Position numbers and translations under genes: made by a program
DNA from: a virus
IMG/VR virus record: IMGVR_UViG_3300008117_000309
Location: 1-40,284 of that record
Length of the DNA stretch: 40,284 nt
Reading direction: 5' to 3' (one strand)
Shown here: positions 30,150 to 36,526 of the stretch, one piece after another
How the letters are laid out: each line of letters opens with the position of its first letter
Numbering within the stretch: the first letter of the stretch is position 1
Notes under the pieces: generated by a model
Databases searched by the model: none
What the model saw: the letters and a program-made list of their open reading frames with translations, nothing else
Told to the model about the DNA's origin: nothing

Positions 30150-31385
30150 ATGAACTCTATCAATCGTCGCGACTTCGTTCTTCGTCTAGCCAGTGCAGGC
30201 TTGGGCGTTTCTGTGCTACCAGAAATTCACGCTGCACAGTCTGCCAACAAAGCAGAACACATTATTTACTTGTTTATGAATGGTGGCATGAGCCATCTTG
30301 ATACTTTTGACCCCAAGAAAGACGCAGAAGTAAAAGGCAAATTCAATTCCATCAACACAAACGCTGATTATGCTATCAGCGAACACTTGCCAAAACTCGC
30401 CAAACACGGCGACAAGATGGCAGTGATTCGCAGCATGATGGTCAATACTGGCGCACATGAGCAAGCTCAGTATCTTCAACGCACAAGCTACAAAAAGATC
30501 GGCACAATCATTCACCCAAACATGGGCGCATGGATGTGTAAGATGCAAGACAAGGGAGAAAAAATCAGCATCCCTCAAAATGTTTTGATTAGTGGTCCAG
30601 CAGACCATCCTGGCGCTGGTTGGATGGCAAAGAAATATTCTCCTATTCCAATTCAAGACCCTCTTCGCGGCTTGGAGAACGCAAAGATTAGAAACAAAGA
30701 AGAATTCAGCAAACGCATTGAAGTTCTCAAGCAAATTGAACGCGATGCAATGAAGGGCGCAAATCCTTCTGAAAAGAGCTACACAGAATTCTACGATCAA
30801 ACTGTTCGTTTGCTCAACTCATCCGAGCTTGATATTTTTGACCTCACAAAAGAGTCCGCAGACAAGAGAGAAAAATATGGCAACAATCGTTTTGGCCAAG
30901 GTGTTTGCCTTGCCAAGAGACTTATTGAGCAAGGTGGATGCAAATTTATTGAAGTGTCAGATGGTGGTTGGGACACTCACGTTAACAACTTTGATGCACT
31001 AGAAGATAAATTAGCAATTCTTGACACAGCTTTAACTGCTCTCATTGAAGACTTGCAAGCTTCTGGCTTGTTAAAGAAAACTCTCATTGTTGTGACTACT
31101 GACTTTGGACGCACGCCAATCATCAACGTGAACGATGGGCGCGATCATCATCCTGGCGCATTCTCTAGTGCTCTCATTGGTGCTGGCATCAAAGGCGGTC
31201 AAGTTTATGGCAAGAGCGATGACAAAGGCATGAAAGTTTTGGATGGCATTGTTTCTCCGCAAGATTTCAATGCTACCATTGCTGCTGCTGCTGGATTACA
31301 AACTGAACAAGTGTTAATTTCTCCAGAAGGGCGACCATTCAAAATCGCTGATAAAGGCAAGCCAATTCCATCACTGTTGGCGTAA
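30150..31385 (+). CDS. DUF1501 protein with Tat signal
   Basis: A 411-residue protein. I chose the ATG at 30150, which gives a twin-arginine signal (NRRDFVLRLASAGLGVSVLP). The domain belongs to the alkaline phosphatase/sulfatase-like DUF1501 family: MNGGMSHLDTFDPK near the N-terminus, EVSDGGWDTHVNN and TTDFGRTPIINVNDGRDHHP, which hold likely metal ligands (Asp, His). In Planctomycetota and Verrucomicrobiota DUF1501 genes follow DUF1549/DUF1553 genes, as here, and the products are exported. The substrate is unknown. The pair in a phage is striking. A terminator follows. Confidence 0.92.
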   Translation: MNSINRRDFVLRLASAGLGVSVLPEIHAAQSANKAEHIIYLFMNGGMSHLDTFDPKKDAEVKGKFNSINTNADYAISEHLPKLAKHGDKMAVIRSMMVNTGAHEQAQYLQRTSYKKIGTIIHPNMGAWMCKMQDKGEKISIPQNVLISGPADHPGAGWMAKKYSPIPIQDPLRGLENAKIRNKEEFSKRIEVLKQIERDAMKGANPSEKSYTEFYDQTVRLLNSSELDIFDLTKESADKREKYGNNRFGQGVCLAKRLIEQGGCKFIEVSDGGWDTHVNNFDALEDKLAILDTALTALIEDLQASGLLKKTLIVVTTDFGRTPIINVNDGRDHHPGAFSSALIGAGIKGGQVYGKSDDKGMKVLDGIVSPQDFNATIAAAAGLQTEQVLISPEGRPFKIADKGKPIPSLLA

Positions 31386-31387
31386 AC

Positions 31388-31418
31388 AAAAAGGGCGGCT
31401 GAAAAGCCGCCCTTTTTT
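31388..31418. terminator. Bidirectional rho-independent terminator
   Basis: An 8-bp stem, GGGCGGCT/AGCCGCCC, with a GAAA loop, A-rich on the left and T-run on the right. It ends the DUF1501 gene and the convergent Dps-like gene. Built like the terminator at 26521. Confidence 0.92.
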
Positions 31419-31425
31419 ATTGGTT

Positions 31426-31827
31426 TTAAACTAGCGTGAGCAAGTAAGATGTCTTGTGCAAGACTGCGAGCATTTCATCGCGAAGGTTGAGCAAATCAGT
31501 GTGTCCAGCGAAAACTTCATCGTAGCTTTTTAAAGTTGTTGCTTGTTCTGAAAGAATCATTGCAAAATTTGTTTCGCGCAGATTAGAGAACGCAATCATT
31601 TCGCCGCTAAAGTCAAGACGCTCATAGATTCCTTGATAGGTTTCCACAAACTCATCAATTTTTTCGCTTAATTCATCATAAAGATGACCAAAAGCTTGAT
31701 GATTTGCATAAGAAAAGGTTTGCCAATGAAAAATTTTGAATTGATTTTGCAGGTAAATCAATTTTGTAATCAGAGAGGCGCGACCAGAGGCGACGATTTT
31801 TTCGGAAAAATCAACTTCAACATTCAT
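31426..31827 (-). CDS. Dps/ferritin-like protein (DUF5856-like)
   Basis: A 133-residue helical protein. The pattern NQFKIFHWQTFSYANHQAFG and LYDELSEKIDEFVETYQGIY is that of Dps-like four-helix proteins (His, Trp and the D-x3-E carboxylates of a ferritin-type site). A phage subgroup annotated DUF5856 looks the same. The role may be DNA protection, iron handling, or a structural use of the fold. I chose the ATG at 31827, which follows GTGTATAAT by 6 bases; the GTG at 31842 lies inside that promoter element. Divergent from the gene at 31880. Confidence 0.8.
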   Translation of the reverse strand: MNVEVDFSEKIVASGRASLITKLIYLQNQFKIFHWQTFSYANHQAFGHLYDELSEKIDEFVETYQGIYERLDFSGEMIAFSNLRETNFAMILSEQATTLKSYDEVFAGHTDLLNLRDEMLAVLHKTSYLLTLV

Positions 31828-31833
31828 ATATGA

Positions 31834-31844
31834 ATTATACACTT
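31834..31844 (-). promoter_or_regulatory. Class 2 promoter (AAGTG) for Dps-like gene
   Basis: On the minus strand AAGTG is followed by TATAAT, then 6 bases to the ATG at 31827. It overlaps by two bases the -35 of the divergent promoter. Confidence 0.6.
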
Positions 31845-31870
31845 GACAAGCTCATTTTTCATATTATAAT
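31843..31870 (+). promoter_or_regulatory. Class 1 promoter for 31880
   Basis: TTGACA, 16 bp, TATAAT (both perfect), then 9 bases to the ATG. The structured RNA may be read from here. Confidence 0.88.
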
Positions 31871-31879
31871 TAGCTACCC

Positions 31880-32227
31880 ATGCAAGCACTCACCGAACAA
31901 CTTCTTGAACTATGGTATGAATTAATTGGCGGCGATCATCACAAGGATCGCGACTGTCACTTCTACATCGAAAAAAACTTTTCAACTTACGAAAAATCAG
32001 AATGGCGACTGCATCATCGCGGTTACTTGATTGGCGATTATGAAAAAACTTTTCCCACTTATAAAGAAGCAGAAAAAGGACTGCAAGATTTGTTGATTGA
32101 ACAAATGCTTTATTTTACAGAATATTGGGAAAGCAATACAGAACTGCGCGTTCGCCGCAAAGTTCAAGCAATTTTGGAAGGGAATAACTCACCTGCTAAT
32201 GAACCTTCCAAATCGGAACGCAGGTAA
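31880..32227 (+). CDS. Hypothetical protein
   Basis: A 115-residue protein with many aromatic and charged residues (LLELWYELIGGDHHKDRDCH) and a basic C-terminus. Unrecognised. Its promoter (TTGACA-16-TATAAT, 9 bases to the ATG) is one of the two best in the window. Its stop codon falls at the first base pairs of the closing stem of the structured RNA candidate. Confidence 0.72.
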   Translation: MQALTEQLLELWYELIGGDHHKDRDCHFYIEKNFSTYEKSEWRLHHRGYLIGDYEKTFPTYKEAEKGLQDLLIEQMLYFTEYWESNTELRVRRKVQAILEGNNSPANEPSKSERR

Positions 32228-32449
32228 TCCGAGTTAGTTACAAGGGTGGCAAGTATCCAAAAGAGAGGGCCGAAATTCCCCGTGAATCAATACTCACAAC
32301 TAACAAATTGCCGCGCTGCCACAAGCGAAATCCCGATGGAACTGCCTCTTGCAAAAGAGGGTGTCACCCAAATGACGGAAAGTAACAATGCTCTTACCGA
32401 AGTGGATGCGGGTCGCTCCCGCGAGAGCATTGTGCGGCAAGAGGATTAC
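32224..32449 (+). ncRNA. Structured non-coding RNA candidate, unassigned
   Basis: Perfect complementary segments nest as in a folded RNA. Closing stem P1 is GTAATCC (32224-32230) with GGATTAC (32443-32449). P2 is GTTAGTT (32233) with AACTAAC (32298). P4 is TTGCCGC (32308) with GCGGCAA (32434). A hairpin CCTCTT/AAGAGG (32345-32360) has a GCAA loop. P7 is CAATGCTCT (32386) with AGAGCATTG (32424) around an inner hairpin GCGGG/CCCGC. GTGGCA (32246) with TGCCAC (32317) would form a pseudoknot across P2. TTACAAGGGT occurs at both ends (32238, 32446). I do not recognise it as RNase P, tmRNA, 6S, retron or a group I intron. Confidence 0.65.
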
Positions 32450-32454
32450 AAGGG

Positions 32455-32482
32455 TTTAAAATATCATCCAATTTGTTACTAT
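32455..32482 (+). promoter_or_regulatory. Weak class 1-like promoter for endolysin
   Basis: TTTAAA, 16 bp, TACTAT, then 6 bases to the ATG at 32489. The -35 matches only four of six positions. Confidence 0.45.
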
Positions 32483-32488
32483 TAGTAT

Positions 32489-33241
32489 ATGTCTTTTAGC
32501 AACACTGGAAAAGTTTGGACCGTGAGCGGTTTCGCTCAATATTTAAATGGAATTAAAGCTCCAACTTGGGCTAAATCTGTTTGCCTCCATCATACAGCCG
32601 CGCCTTCCCTGAATCAAAGGCCAGATGGTTTCCTAGCAAAACACTTGGAAAACCTCAAAGACTACTATTCCAATCAATTAGGTTGGCGCAGCGCACCACA
32701 TTTATTCATTGATGACGATCAAGTTTGGGGCATGACTCCATTAACTGAAACTGGCGTTCATGCTTCTAGCTTTAATCGCACCGCTTTGGGCATTGAAGTG
32801 CTTGGAGACTACGACAACGAAGACCCCAAGAAAGGTAGAGGTTTCGAGTGCTGGAAAACAGCAGCAGCCGCAACAAAAATGCTGTTAGATTGGCTCAAAC
32901 TGCCAGTGAATGATAAAACTGTATTGTTTCATCGTGACGACCCACGCACAACCAAAACATGCCCTGGCACAAAGGTTCAGAAGCCTTGGGTGATTGACTT
33001 GATCAAAGATTTTAAATACACAAACAGTCCTCCGCCAACACTAGCACCAAGTTTTGCGCCTCTTGCGCCGATTCTAAAACTCAAAGGATATTCGGACGAA
33101 GACATTAAAAAAGGTTTAAAATCAGTCAGCGGCAAAATCTTTTGGCGCGAAAAATGGCTCGAAACAGCCTACTATGACAAAACCGCAGGAGCTACAATGA
33201 TTTCGCTTGCAGAGCTTGATTCAATTCAAAAAAGTTGTTGA
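32489..33241 (+). CDS. N-acetylmuramoyl-L-alanine amidase, endolysin
   Basis: A 250-residue protein with an amidase_2/PGRP-type zinc domain: VCLHHTAAPS (His34/His35), ETGVHASSFNRTALGIEV (His91), LFHRDD (His148) and TKTCPG (Cys158), the usual HHC zinc site. It cleaves the amide bond between MurNAc and the first L-Ala of peptidoglycan to release progeny. A Pro/Ala-rich linker follows (PPPTLAPSFAPLAP), then a short C-terminal segment (KLKGYSDEDIKKGLKSVSGK ...) that may bind cell wall. No signal peptide is visible, so a holin is expected. The TGA stop lies inside the next -35 box. Confidence 0.93.
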   Translation: MSFSNTGKVWTVSGFAQYLNGIKAPTWAKSVCLHHTAAPSLNQRPDGFLAKHLENLKDYYSNQLGWRSAPHLFIDDDQVWGMTPLTETGVHASSFNRTALGIEVLGDYDNEDPKKGRGFECWKTAAAATKMLLDWLKLPVNDKTVLFHRDDPRTTKTCPGTKVQKPWVIDLIKDFKYTNSPPPTLAPSFAPLAPILKLKGYSDEDIKKGLKSVSGKIFWREKWLETAYYDKTAGATMISLAELDSIQKSC

Positions 33242-33265
33242 CAAGTTAGATTTTCGTTCTATAGT
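33238..33265 (+). promoter_or_regulatory. Class 1 promoter for 33271
   Basis: TTGACA, 16 bp, TATAGT, then 5 bases to the ATG. The -35 contains the endolysin TGA stop. Confidence 0.82.
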
Positions 33266-33270
33266 TTGGA

Positions 33271-33579
33271 ATGAACGAATCAAAAACTCAATCCAGCATC
33301 TTAATCACCATGATTGGCACCGCATTTGTTACACTTTTTATTTGGTGTTTTTGGAACGAAAGCCCCATCAATCAAATGAACAAAGTGCAGATTGTGCAGC
33401 CCATCAACGTAAAAGATGTTGAGAAATGGGTGCATTCTCTCGCAGAGTCATCGTTCAAAAGCAACTTGCTCACAGTGTTGGGCGCAGAATATGGTGGTGA
33501 CAGCGAAGAGCTAAACAAGCTCATGAAAGCATTTATTGAGGTAAAAATGCAGGAACTTTCCAAGCAAAAAACCATTTGA
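33271..33579 (+). CDS. Single-span membrane protein after endolysin
   Basis: A 102-residue protein with one N-terminal membrane helix (ILITMIGTAFVTLFIWCFW, residues 10-28) and a soluble, partly helical part of about 70 residues. The position directly after the endolysin suggests a lysis role such as holin accessory or inner-membrane spanin, but no lipoprotein partner follows and no family is recognised. Its promoter -10 ends 5 bases before the ATG, and its own TGA stop is inside the next -35 box. Confidence 0.7.
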   Translation: MNESKTQSSILITMIGTAFVTLFIWCFWNESPINQMNKVQIVQPINVKDVEKWVHSLAESSFKSNLLTVLGAEYGGDSEELNKLMKAFIEVKMQELSKQKTI

Positions 33580-33603
33580 CAAGCAAAGAAATCTCTCTAC
33601 AGT
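33576..33603 (+). promoter_or_regulatory. Class 1 promoter for 33615
   Basis: TTGACA, 16 bp, TACAGT, then 11 bases to the ATG. The -35 contains the preceding gene's TGA stop. Confidence 0.75.
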
Positions 33604-33614
33604 AAAGTCATAAT

Positions 33615-33845
33615 ATGAGAGTCGCTATCGCAGTTGATATTATTTCTACCCCAAAATTTTTCTTCGGTCATACTGGAGAAACAATCAAATCATGGTTCGT
33701 TGGAAAATACAAAATGCATCGAATCAGGCTTGATGGATACGAAAAAACAATTGATCTATACGAGGATGAAATTTATTTCCCTGATCATGTAGAAGGATAC
33801 AATCAACCAAGCTGTCAAAGGAGATTCTTTATAACAAAAGTATGA
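33615..33845 (+). CDS. Hypothetical protein
   Basis: A 76-residue basic protein, beta-rich in appearance (MRVAIAVDIISTPKFFFGHT). Unrecognised. It has a promoter at 33576-33603 and overlaps the next gene by 4 bp (ATGA). Confidence 0.68.
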   Translation: MRVAIAVDIISTPKFFFGHTGETIKSWFVGKYKMHRIRLDGYEKTIDLYEDEIYFPDHVEGYNQPSCQRRFFITKV

Positions 33846-34102
33846 TTCACACTGAAACAAAATTCGCATACCGTCACAAGCCAACGGGCAAGTGGGTTGT
33901 ATTAGAAACATTCATCAGTAATTGGGATGTATATATGCATCTTGTTGATGAATTTTCACCAGAAGGTATGCTTTACAATGCTCGCAACATCATTGAAGAA
34001 GACTTGCTGCGCAGTACCATGAATGGTGAGCGATATGCTGCACTAAACTTTCATGAATTTGAGCTTGTGGAAATTGAAATCGAGTATAGATTAAAGGCAT
34101 GA
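33842..34102 (+). CDS. Hypothetical protein
   Basis: An 86-residue protein with an N-terminal KFAYRHKPTGKWVVLE, a pattern of small beta-rich phage proteins, and a C-terminal FHEFELVEIEIEY. Unrecognised. ATGA overlaps at both ends. Confidence 0.7.
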   Translation: MIHTETKFAYRHKPTGKWVVLETFISNWDVYMHLVDEFSPEGMLYNARNIIEEDLLRSTMNGERYAALNFHEFELVEIEIEYRLKA

Positions 34103-34203
34103 GCGGATACAATAACCCAAACAATGAAGTGATGGATGGTTGGCCCACAATCATAATGTGGATTTTGCTTGTTTTGGGTCTAATTTATGTTTATTTAAAA
34201 TAA
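34099..34203 (+). CDS. Very small membrane protein
   Basis: A 34-residue protein with a hydrophilic start (MSGYNNPNNEVMDGW) and one membrane helix (TIIMWILLVLGLIYVYL). It overlaps the upstream gene by 4 bp and ends one base before the next ATG. Confidence 0.55.
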   Translation: MSGYNNPNNEVMDGWPTIIMWILLVLGLIYVYLK

Positions 34204-34204
34204 C

Positions 34205-34717
34205 ATGAGAGAACTAAAATTTCGCATTTGGGACAAACAAAACAAAACTTGGCTGGAGAACAGTTGTTCTTTGCACTGTTTCAGCAATTGGAGCATTTGC
34301 CCCTTCACAGGTAAACTAGTTGATTACATTGGTGCAATTGACGGCGATCATGGCGACAAATACACTGCATCCCCTGCTCCTGATTATTACATGCAGGGTG
34401 GGAAAATTGTAAAAGATTCTCGTTATGTTATCCAGCAATACATTGGCTTGAAAGACAAGAACAATGCTGAAATCTACGAAGGCGATATTGTTAAGTACAG
34501 CAGATGCCATGTAGTTTCTGTTGAAGAACGCAAAAATGTTTTCAGTTCAAAACTCATCGAAGATGGTGATTTTGTTGGTGAAATTATTTTCCTTTTTCCA
34601 AGCTTTTGCTGGTCTTATGATCACAAGAGATATGATGATATTGAAAATATGACTGGTGCATCGCATAGATATGAGGTCATTGGCAACATCTTTGAAACCC
34701 CTGATCTCCTAAAATAA
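34205..34717 (+). CDS. YopX family protein
   Basis: A 170-residue protein with the YopX landmarks: the start RELKFRIWDKQNKTW and the conserved QYIGLKDKNNAEIYEGDIV (about residues 78-96), ending with YEVIGNIFETPDLL. YopX-domain proteins are widespread in phages and function is unknown; the fold contains a beta-barrel. A second copy follows directly, and the first 20 bases of the two genes are identical, which points to a tandem duplication. Confidence 0.92.
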   Translation: MRELKFRIWDKQNKTWLENSCSLHCFSNWSICPFTGKLVDYIGAIDGDHGDKYTASPAPDYYMQGGKIVKDSRYVIQQYIGLKDKNNAEIYEGDIVKYSRCHVVSVEERKNVFSSKLIEDGDFVGEIIFLFPSFCWSYDHKRYDDIENMTGASHRYEVIGNIFETPDLLK

Positions 34718-34718
34718 T

Positions 34719-35075
34719 ATGAGAGAACTAAAATTTCGAGTCTATATTCCCGATCATGAGAAGTTTTGTTATTTTACCTTGGGTAATTTCGATTACTCAG
34801 ATCGTTACCTGTATCAACACAAATATCCTGTTCAACAATACACTGGCTTGCAGGACAAACATGGAAAAGACATTTACGAAGGCGACATTGTTTCTGGTAT
34901 CTGCTTAAATGATGGGCCACAAATTTGCGTTGTTGGCTTTGATACTTTTTGGATTTTTTATACTAAAATTAAATATTATCCATGCGAAGAGTGGGATAAT
35001 GTTGCAATGTTGGCGCAAGAGCATAATGAAGTAATTGGTAATATTTTTGAGAATAGTGAACTTTTAAATCAATAA
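34719..35075 (+). CDS. YopX family protein, second copy
   Basis: A 118-residue shorter paralogue of the gene before it: RELKFRVYIPDHEKFCYF, QYTGLQDKHGKDIYEGDIV (about residues 40-58) and NEVIGNIFENSELL. It lacks the insertion found in the first copy between the N-terminus and the conserved motif. Two bases separate the two genes. Confidence 0.92.
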   Translation: MRELKFRVYIPDHEKFCYFTLGNFDYSDRYLYQHKYPVQQYTGLQDKHGKDIYEGDIVSGICLNDGPQICVVGFDTFWIFYTKIKYYPCEEWDNVAMLAQEHNEVIGNIFENSELLNQ

Positions 35076-35078
35076 ATT

Positions 35079-35228
35079 ATGAACAACAACGACCAAAATA
35101 CCGAATACGAGTATCTTCCCATTCAACCTTGGGAAATCGAAGGCGCAGAAGAGCTTAGTGATGGCCCTTTTGAAGCCAATACACAACACGATCAACAAGC
35201 TGATCAGTCTTGCGAGTATAGCAGCTAA
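35079..35228 (+). CDS. Small acidic protein
   Basis: A 49-residue acidic, disordered-looking protein (MNNNDQNTEYEYLPIQPWEI). It starts 3 bases after the YopX gene. Its last 74 bases overlap the 3' end of the minus-strand kinase gene, so the two transcripts would be complementary there. Real but uncertain. Confidence 0.5.
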   Translation: MNNNDQNTEYEYLPIQPWEIEGAEELSDGPFEANTQHDQQADQSCEYSS

Positions 35229-35577
35229 AGAAGTATTTTGCTTCTTCAATTGACGGCTCTTGATAAAGAGCATCAGTGTCGCTATATTTTGACGGGCAAT
35301 CTGTTTTGATGTAAACGATTGTGTCAGGAGAAATGATTTCGCGCAATTCTTTTGTTGGGCAAATCATATCAACCAGTTTCACTCTAGCATCGCTTTCATC
35401 AATAGCTTTTCTCATGTTTTTTGCCGCGAGAATGCGGCCTTCCATTGAGAAGTCTTGATTTTTAGTGAGGTTACGAATATAATCGTTATTAAAATGCGCA
35501 GCGTAACACTGCTCCAAGAATCTCTTGCAGAAATATGTTTTGCCTGCTCCGCTTTTGCCAGTGACGAGAATAATCAT
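35155..35577 (-). CDS. P-loop kinase-like protein
   Basis: With the ATG at 35577 the protein has 140 residues. It starts with a strand and Walker A motif, MIILVTGKSGAGKTYFCKRF (GKSGAGKT at 7-14). A DxxR-type segment NNDYIRNLTKN and DTIVYIKTDCPS follow, as in adenylylsulfate kinase and small nucleotide or polynucleotide kinase folds. The substrate cannot be named. This is one of the few genes here with a good Shine-Dalgarno sequence (AAAGGAG, 5 bases before the ATG), implying a normal leader; a TATTAT box lies further upstream. Confidence 0.82.
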   Translation of the reverse strand: MIILVTGKSGAGKTYFCKRFLEQCYAAHFNNDYIRNLTKNQDFSMEGRILAAKNMRKAIDESDARVKLVDMICPTKELREIISPDTIVYIKTDCPSKYSDTDALYQEPSIEEAKYFFSCYTRKTDQLVDRVVYWLQKGHH

Positions 35578-35605
35578 AAAAACTCCTTTCAAAAGATAAT
35601 ACACT

Positions 35606-35854
35606 ATGAAGAACAAATTCCAATGCCGTTCGTGCGATAAAATTATATTTAATTTCCCAGCGGAAAAACTAGTCGCTCCCCATCCTTTTATTGAGGGAGC
35701 GGAAATCTTTGGCTGTCCTCACTGCCAGCAATGCGAAGAAGGATTCACGGCTCTTTGCGACAGCGACGACTGCATCAATCCCGTTAGTGGAGGCACGCCC
35801 ACTCCAGAAGGCTATAAATTTCTTTGCTACAAACATTTGTCAAAATACCTTTGA
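35606..35854 (+). CDS. Small zinc-ribbon-like protein
   Basis: An 82-residue protein with three cysteine pairs: CRSC at residues 7-10, CPHCQQC near 38-44, and later Cys in LCDSDDC and FLCYKHL. The pattern CxxC ... CxxC fits one zinc ribbon. Such small proteins are common in phages and may bind nucleic acid or protein. The TGA stop lies inside the -35 box of the tRNA promoter. Confidence 0.72.
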   Translation: MKNKFQCRSCDKIIFNFPAEKLVAPHPFIEGAEIFGCPHCQQCEEGFTALCDSDDCINPVSGGTPTPEGYKFLCYKHLSKYL

Positions 35855-35878
35855 CAAACACTAAAGCCAAGGCATAAT
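35851..35878 (+). promoter_or_regulatory. Class 1 promoter for tRNA-Leu
   Basis: TTGACA, 16 bp, CATAAT, about 57 bases before the tRNA. The -35 contains the TGA stop of the zinc-ribbon gene. Confidence 0.8.
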
Positions 35879-35935
35879 AGAGTTGTTACAAGGCGGTTCG
35901 CCGCTAGAAGTTAAAAAACTTTTGATCTTTGAAAT
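35879..35935 (+). other. Leader with UUCG hairpin before tRNA-Leu
   Basis: Between the promoter at 35851 and tRNA-Leu the transcript can form GCGG-TTCG-CCGC (35893-35904) and AAGTT/AACTT around AAAA (35908-35921). These could guide 5' processing of the tRNA or be a small RNA. Confidence 0.5.
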
Positions 35936-36019
35936 GCCGATATGATGAAACAGGTAAACATAGCAGACTTAAAATCTGCTGGAGGAAACTCCTTGCCAGT
36001 TCGAGCCTGGCTATCGGCA
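35936..36019 (+). tRNA. tRNA-Leu (TAA), no encoded CCA
   Basis: The 84-nt cloverleaf has acceptor stem GCCGATA/TATCGGC and discriminator A, anticodon stem GCAGA/TCTGC with loop CTTAAAA (anticodon TAA), a long variable arm (TGGAGGAAACTCCTT) and T arm CCAG/CTGG with loop TTCGAGC. Class II shape and TAA anticodon give tRNA-Leu, suited to the TTA codon that is common in AT-rich genes. CCA is not encoded, unlike tRNA-Tyr at 22011. It has its own TTGACA-16-CATAAT promoter. Confidence 0.93.
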
Positions 36020-36035
36020 CTATTTTCAACATTAT

Positions 36036-36046
36036 TAGTGTAAATA
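36036..36046 (+). promoter_or_regulatory. Class 2 promoter (AGTG) for metzincin
   Basis: TAGTG followed by TAAATA, then 5 bases to the ATG at 36052. No -35 box is seen at the right distance. Confidence 0.55.
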
Positions 36047-36051
36047 AATTC

Positions 36052-36525
36052 ATGAGCGACATTGTTCACTGGACTTATTTACCTCTCTGGAAGCCAAAGA
36101 ACCTATCCCATGAGCAAATTCTTTCTGCTATCCGCCACGCTACGAACGAGTGGAATCTTTGCATGAAAGGATTAGTAGAGCTAAAAGAAGGAAGCGGCGA
36201 ACTTCAAATACGCATCTGCTTTGATCAAAAAATAGATAAAAAACTCAACCCCAACAGAATCGCAGAGTGCCGCGCTTTTCGAAACCCTCGTCGTTGGGAA
36301 ATCTCTTTTGACAGTCGCGAAAAATGGCATGTTGGTGGCTGGCGCAAAACGCTTGGCATTGGATATGATCTAAGATCGTCCGCACTGCATGAATTTGGTC
36401 ATGTTTTTGCTTTGCCACATGCAGAAAGTGTGGATTTTATCATGTATCATGATTATAATGATAGTAAGAAATTAAACAGCCGCGAAGTTAAAAACTATCG
36501 CGAATTTTTCGTTAACAATCTTTAA
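36052..36525 (+). CDS. Matrixin-like metzincin protease
   Basis: A 157-residue protein with the zinc motif HEFGHVFALPH (His113, Glu114, His117, His123) and a Met-turn FIMYHDY (Met131), as in matrixin-type metzincins. Ala replaces the usual Gly at position 8 of the motif. No signal peptide is present. I chose the ATG at 36052; upstream in-frame sequence is the tRNA. It could cut a host or virion protein; its presence beside two secreted proteins suggests an action at the cell surface. An AGTGTAA element lies 8 bases before the ATG. Confidence 0.87.
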   Translation: MSDIVHWTYLPLWKPKNLSHEQILSAIRHATNEWNLCMKGLVELKEGSGELQIRICFDQKIDKKLNPNRIAECRAFRNPRRWEISFDSREKWHVGGWRKTLGIGYDLRSSALHEFGHVFALPHAESVDFIMYHDYNDSKKLNSREVKNYREFFVNNL

Positions 36526-36526
36526 C

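Noticed and set aside
28376-31385. Host chromosomal insertion or contig chimera
   Set aside because: The flanking sequence, a terminator of the same design at both ends of the neighbouring units and the AAGTG promoter match phage genes on both sides. Chimera cannot be fully excluded without reads.
32224-32449. Retron, group I intron, RNase P, tmRNA or 6S RNA
   Set aside because: No reverse transcriptase nearby, no group I core, no RNase P conserved box, no tRNA-like alanine end and no single long bubbled hairpin.
32246-32485. An 80-codon GTG-initiated open frame across the structured RNA region
   Set aside because: It has no ATG, no promoter in the local style and no recognisable domain, while the same bases form several perfect long-range stems. 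Kept as the alternative to the RNA call.
35929-36051. N-terminal extension of the metzincin
   Set aside because: The extension is the translated tRNA-Leu gene; the true start is the ATG at 36052.
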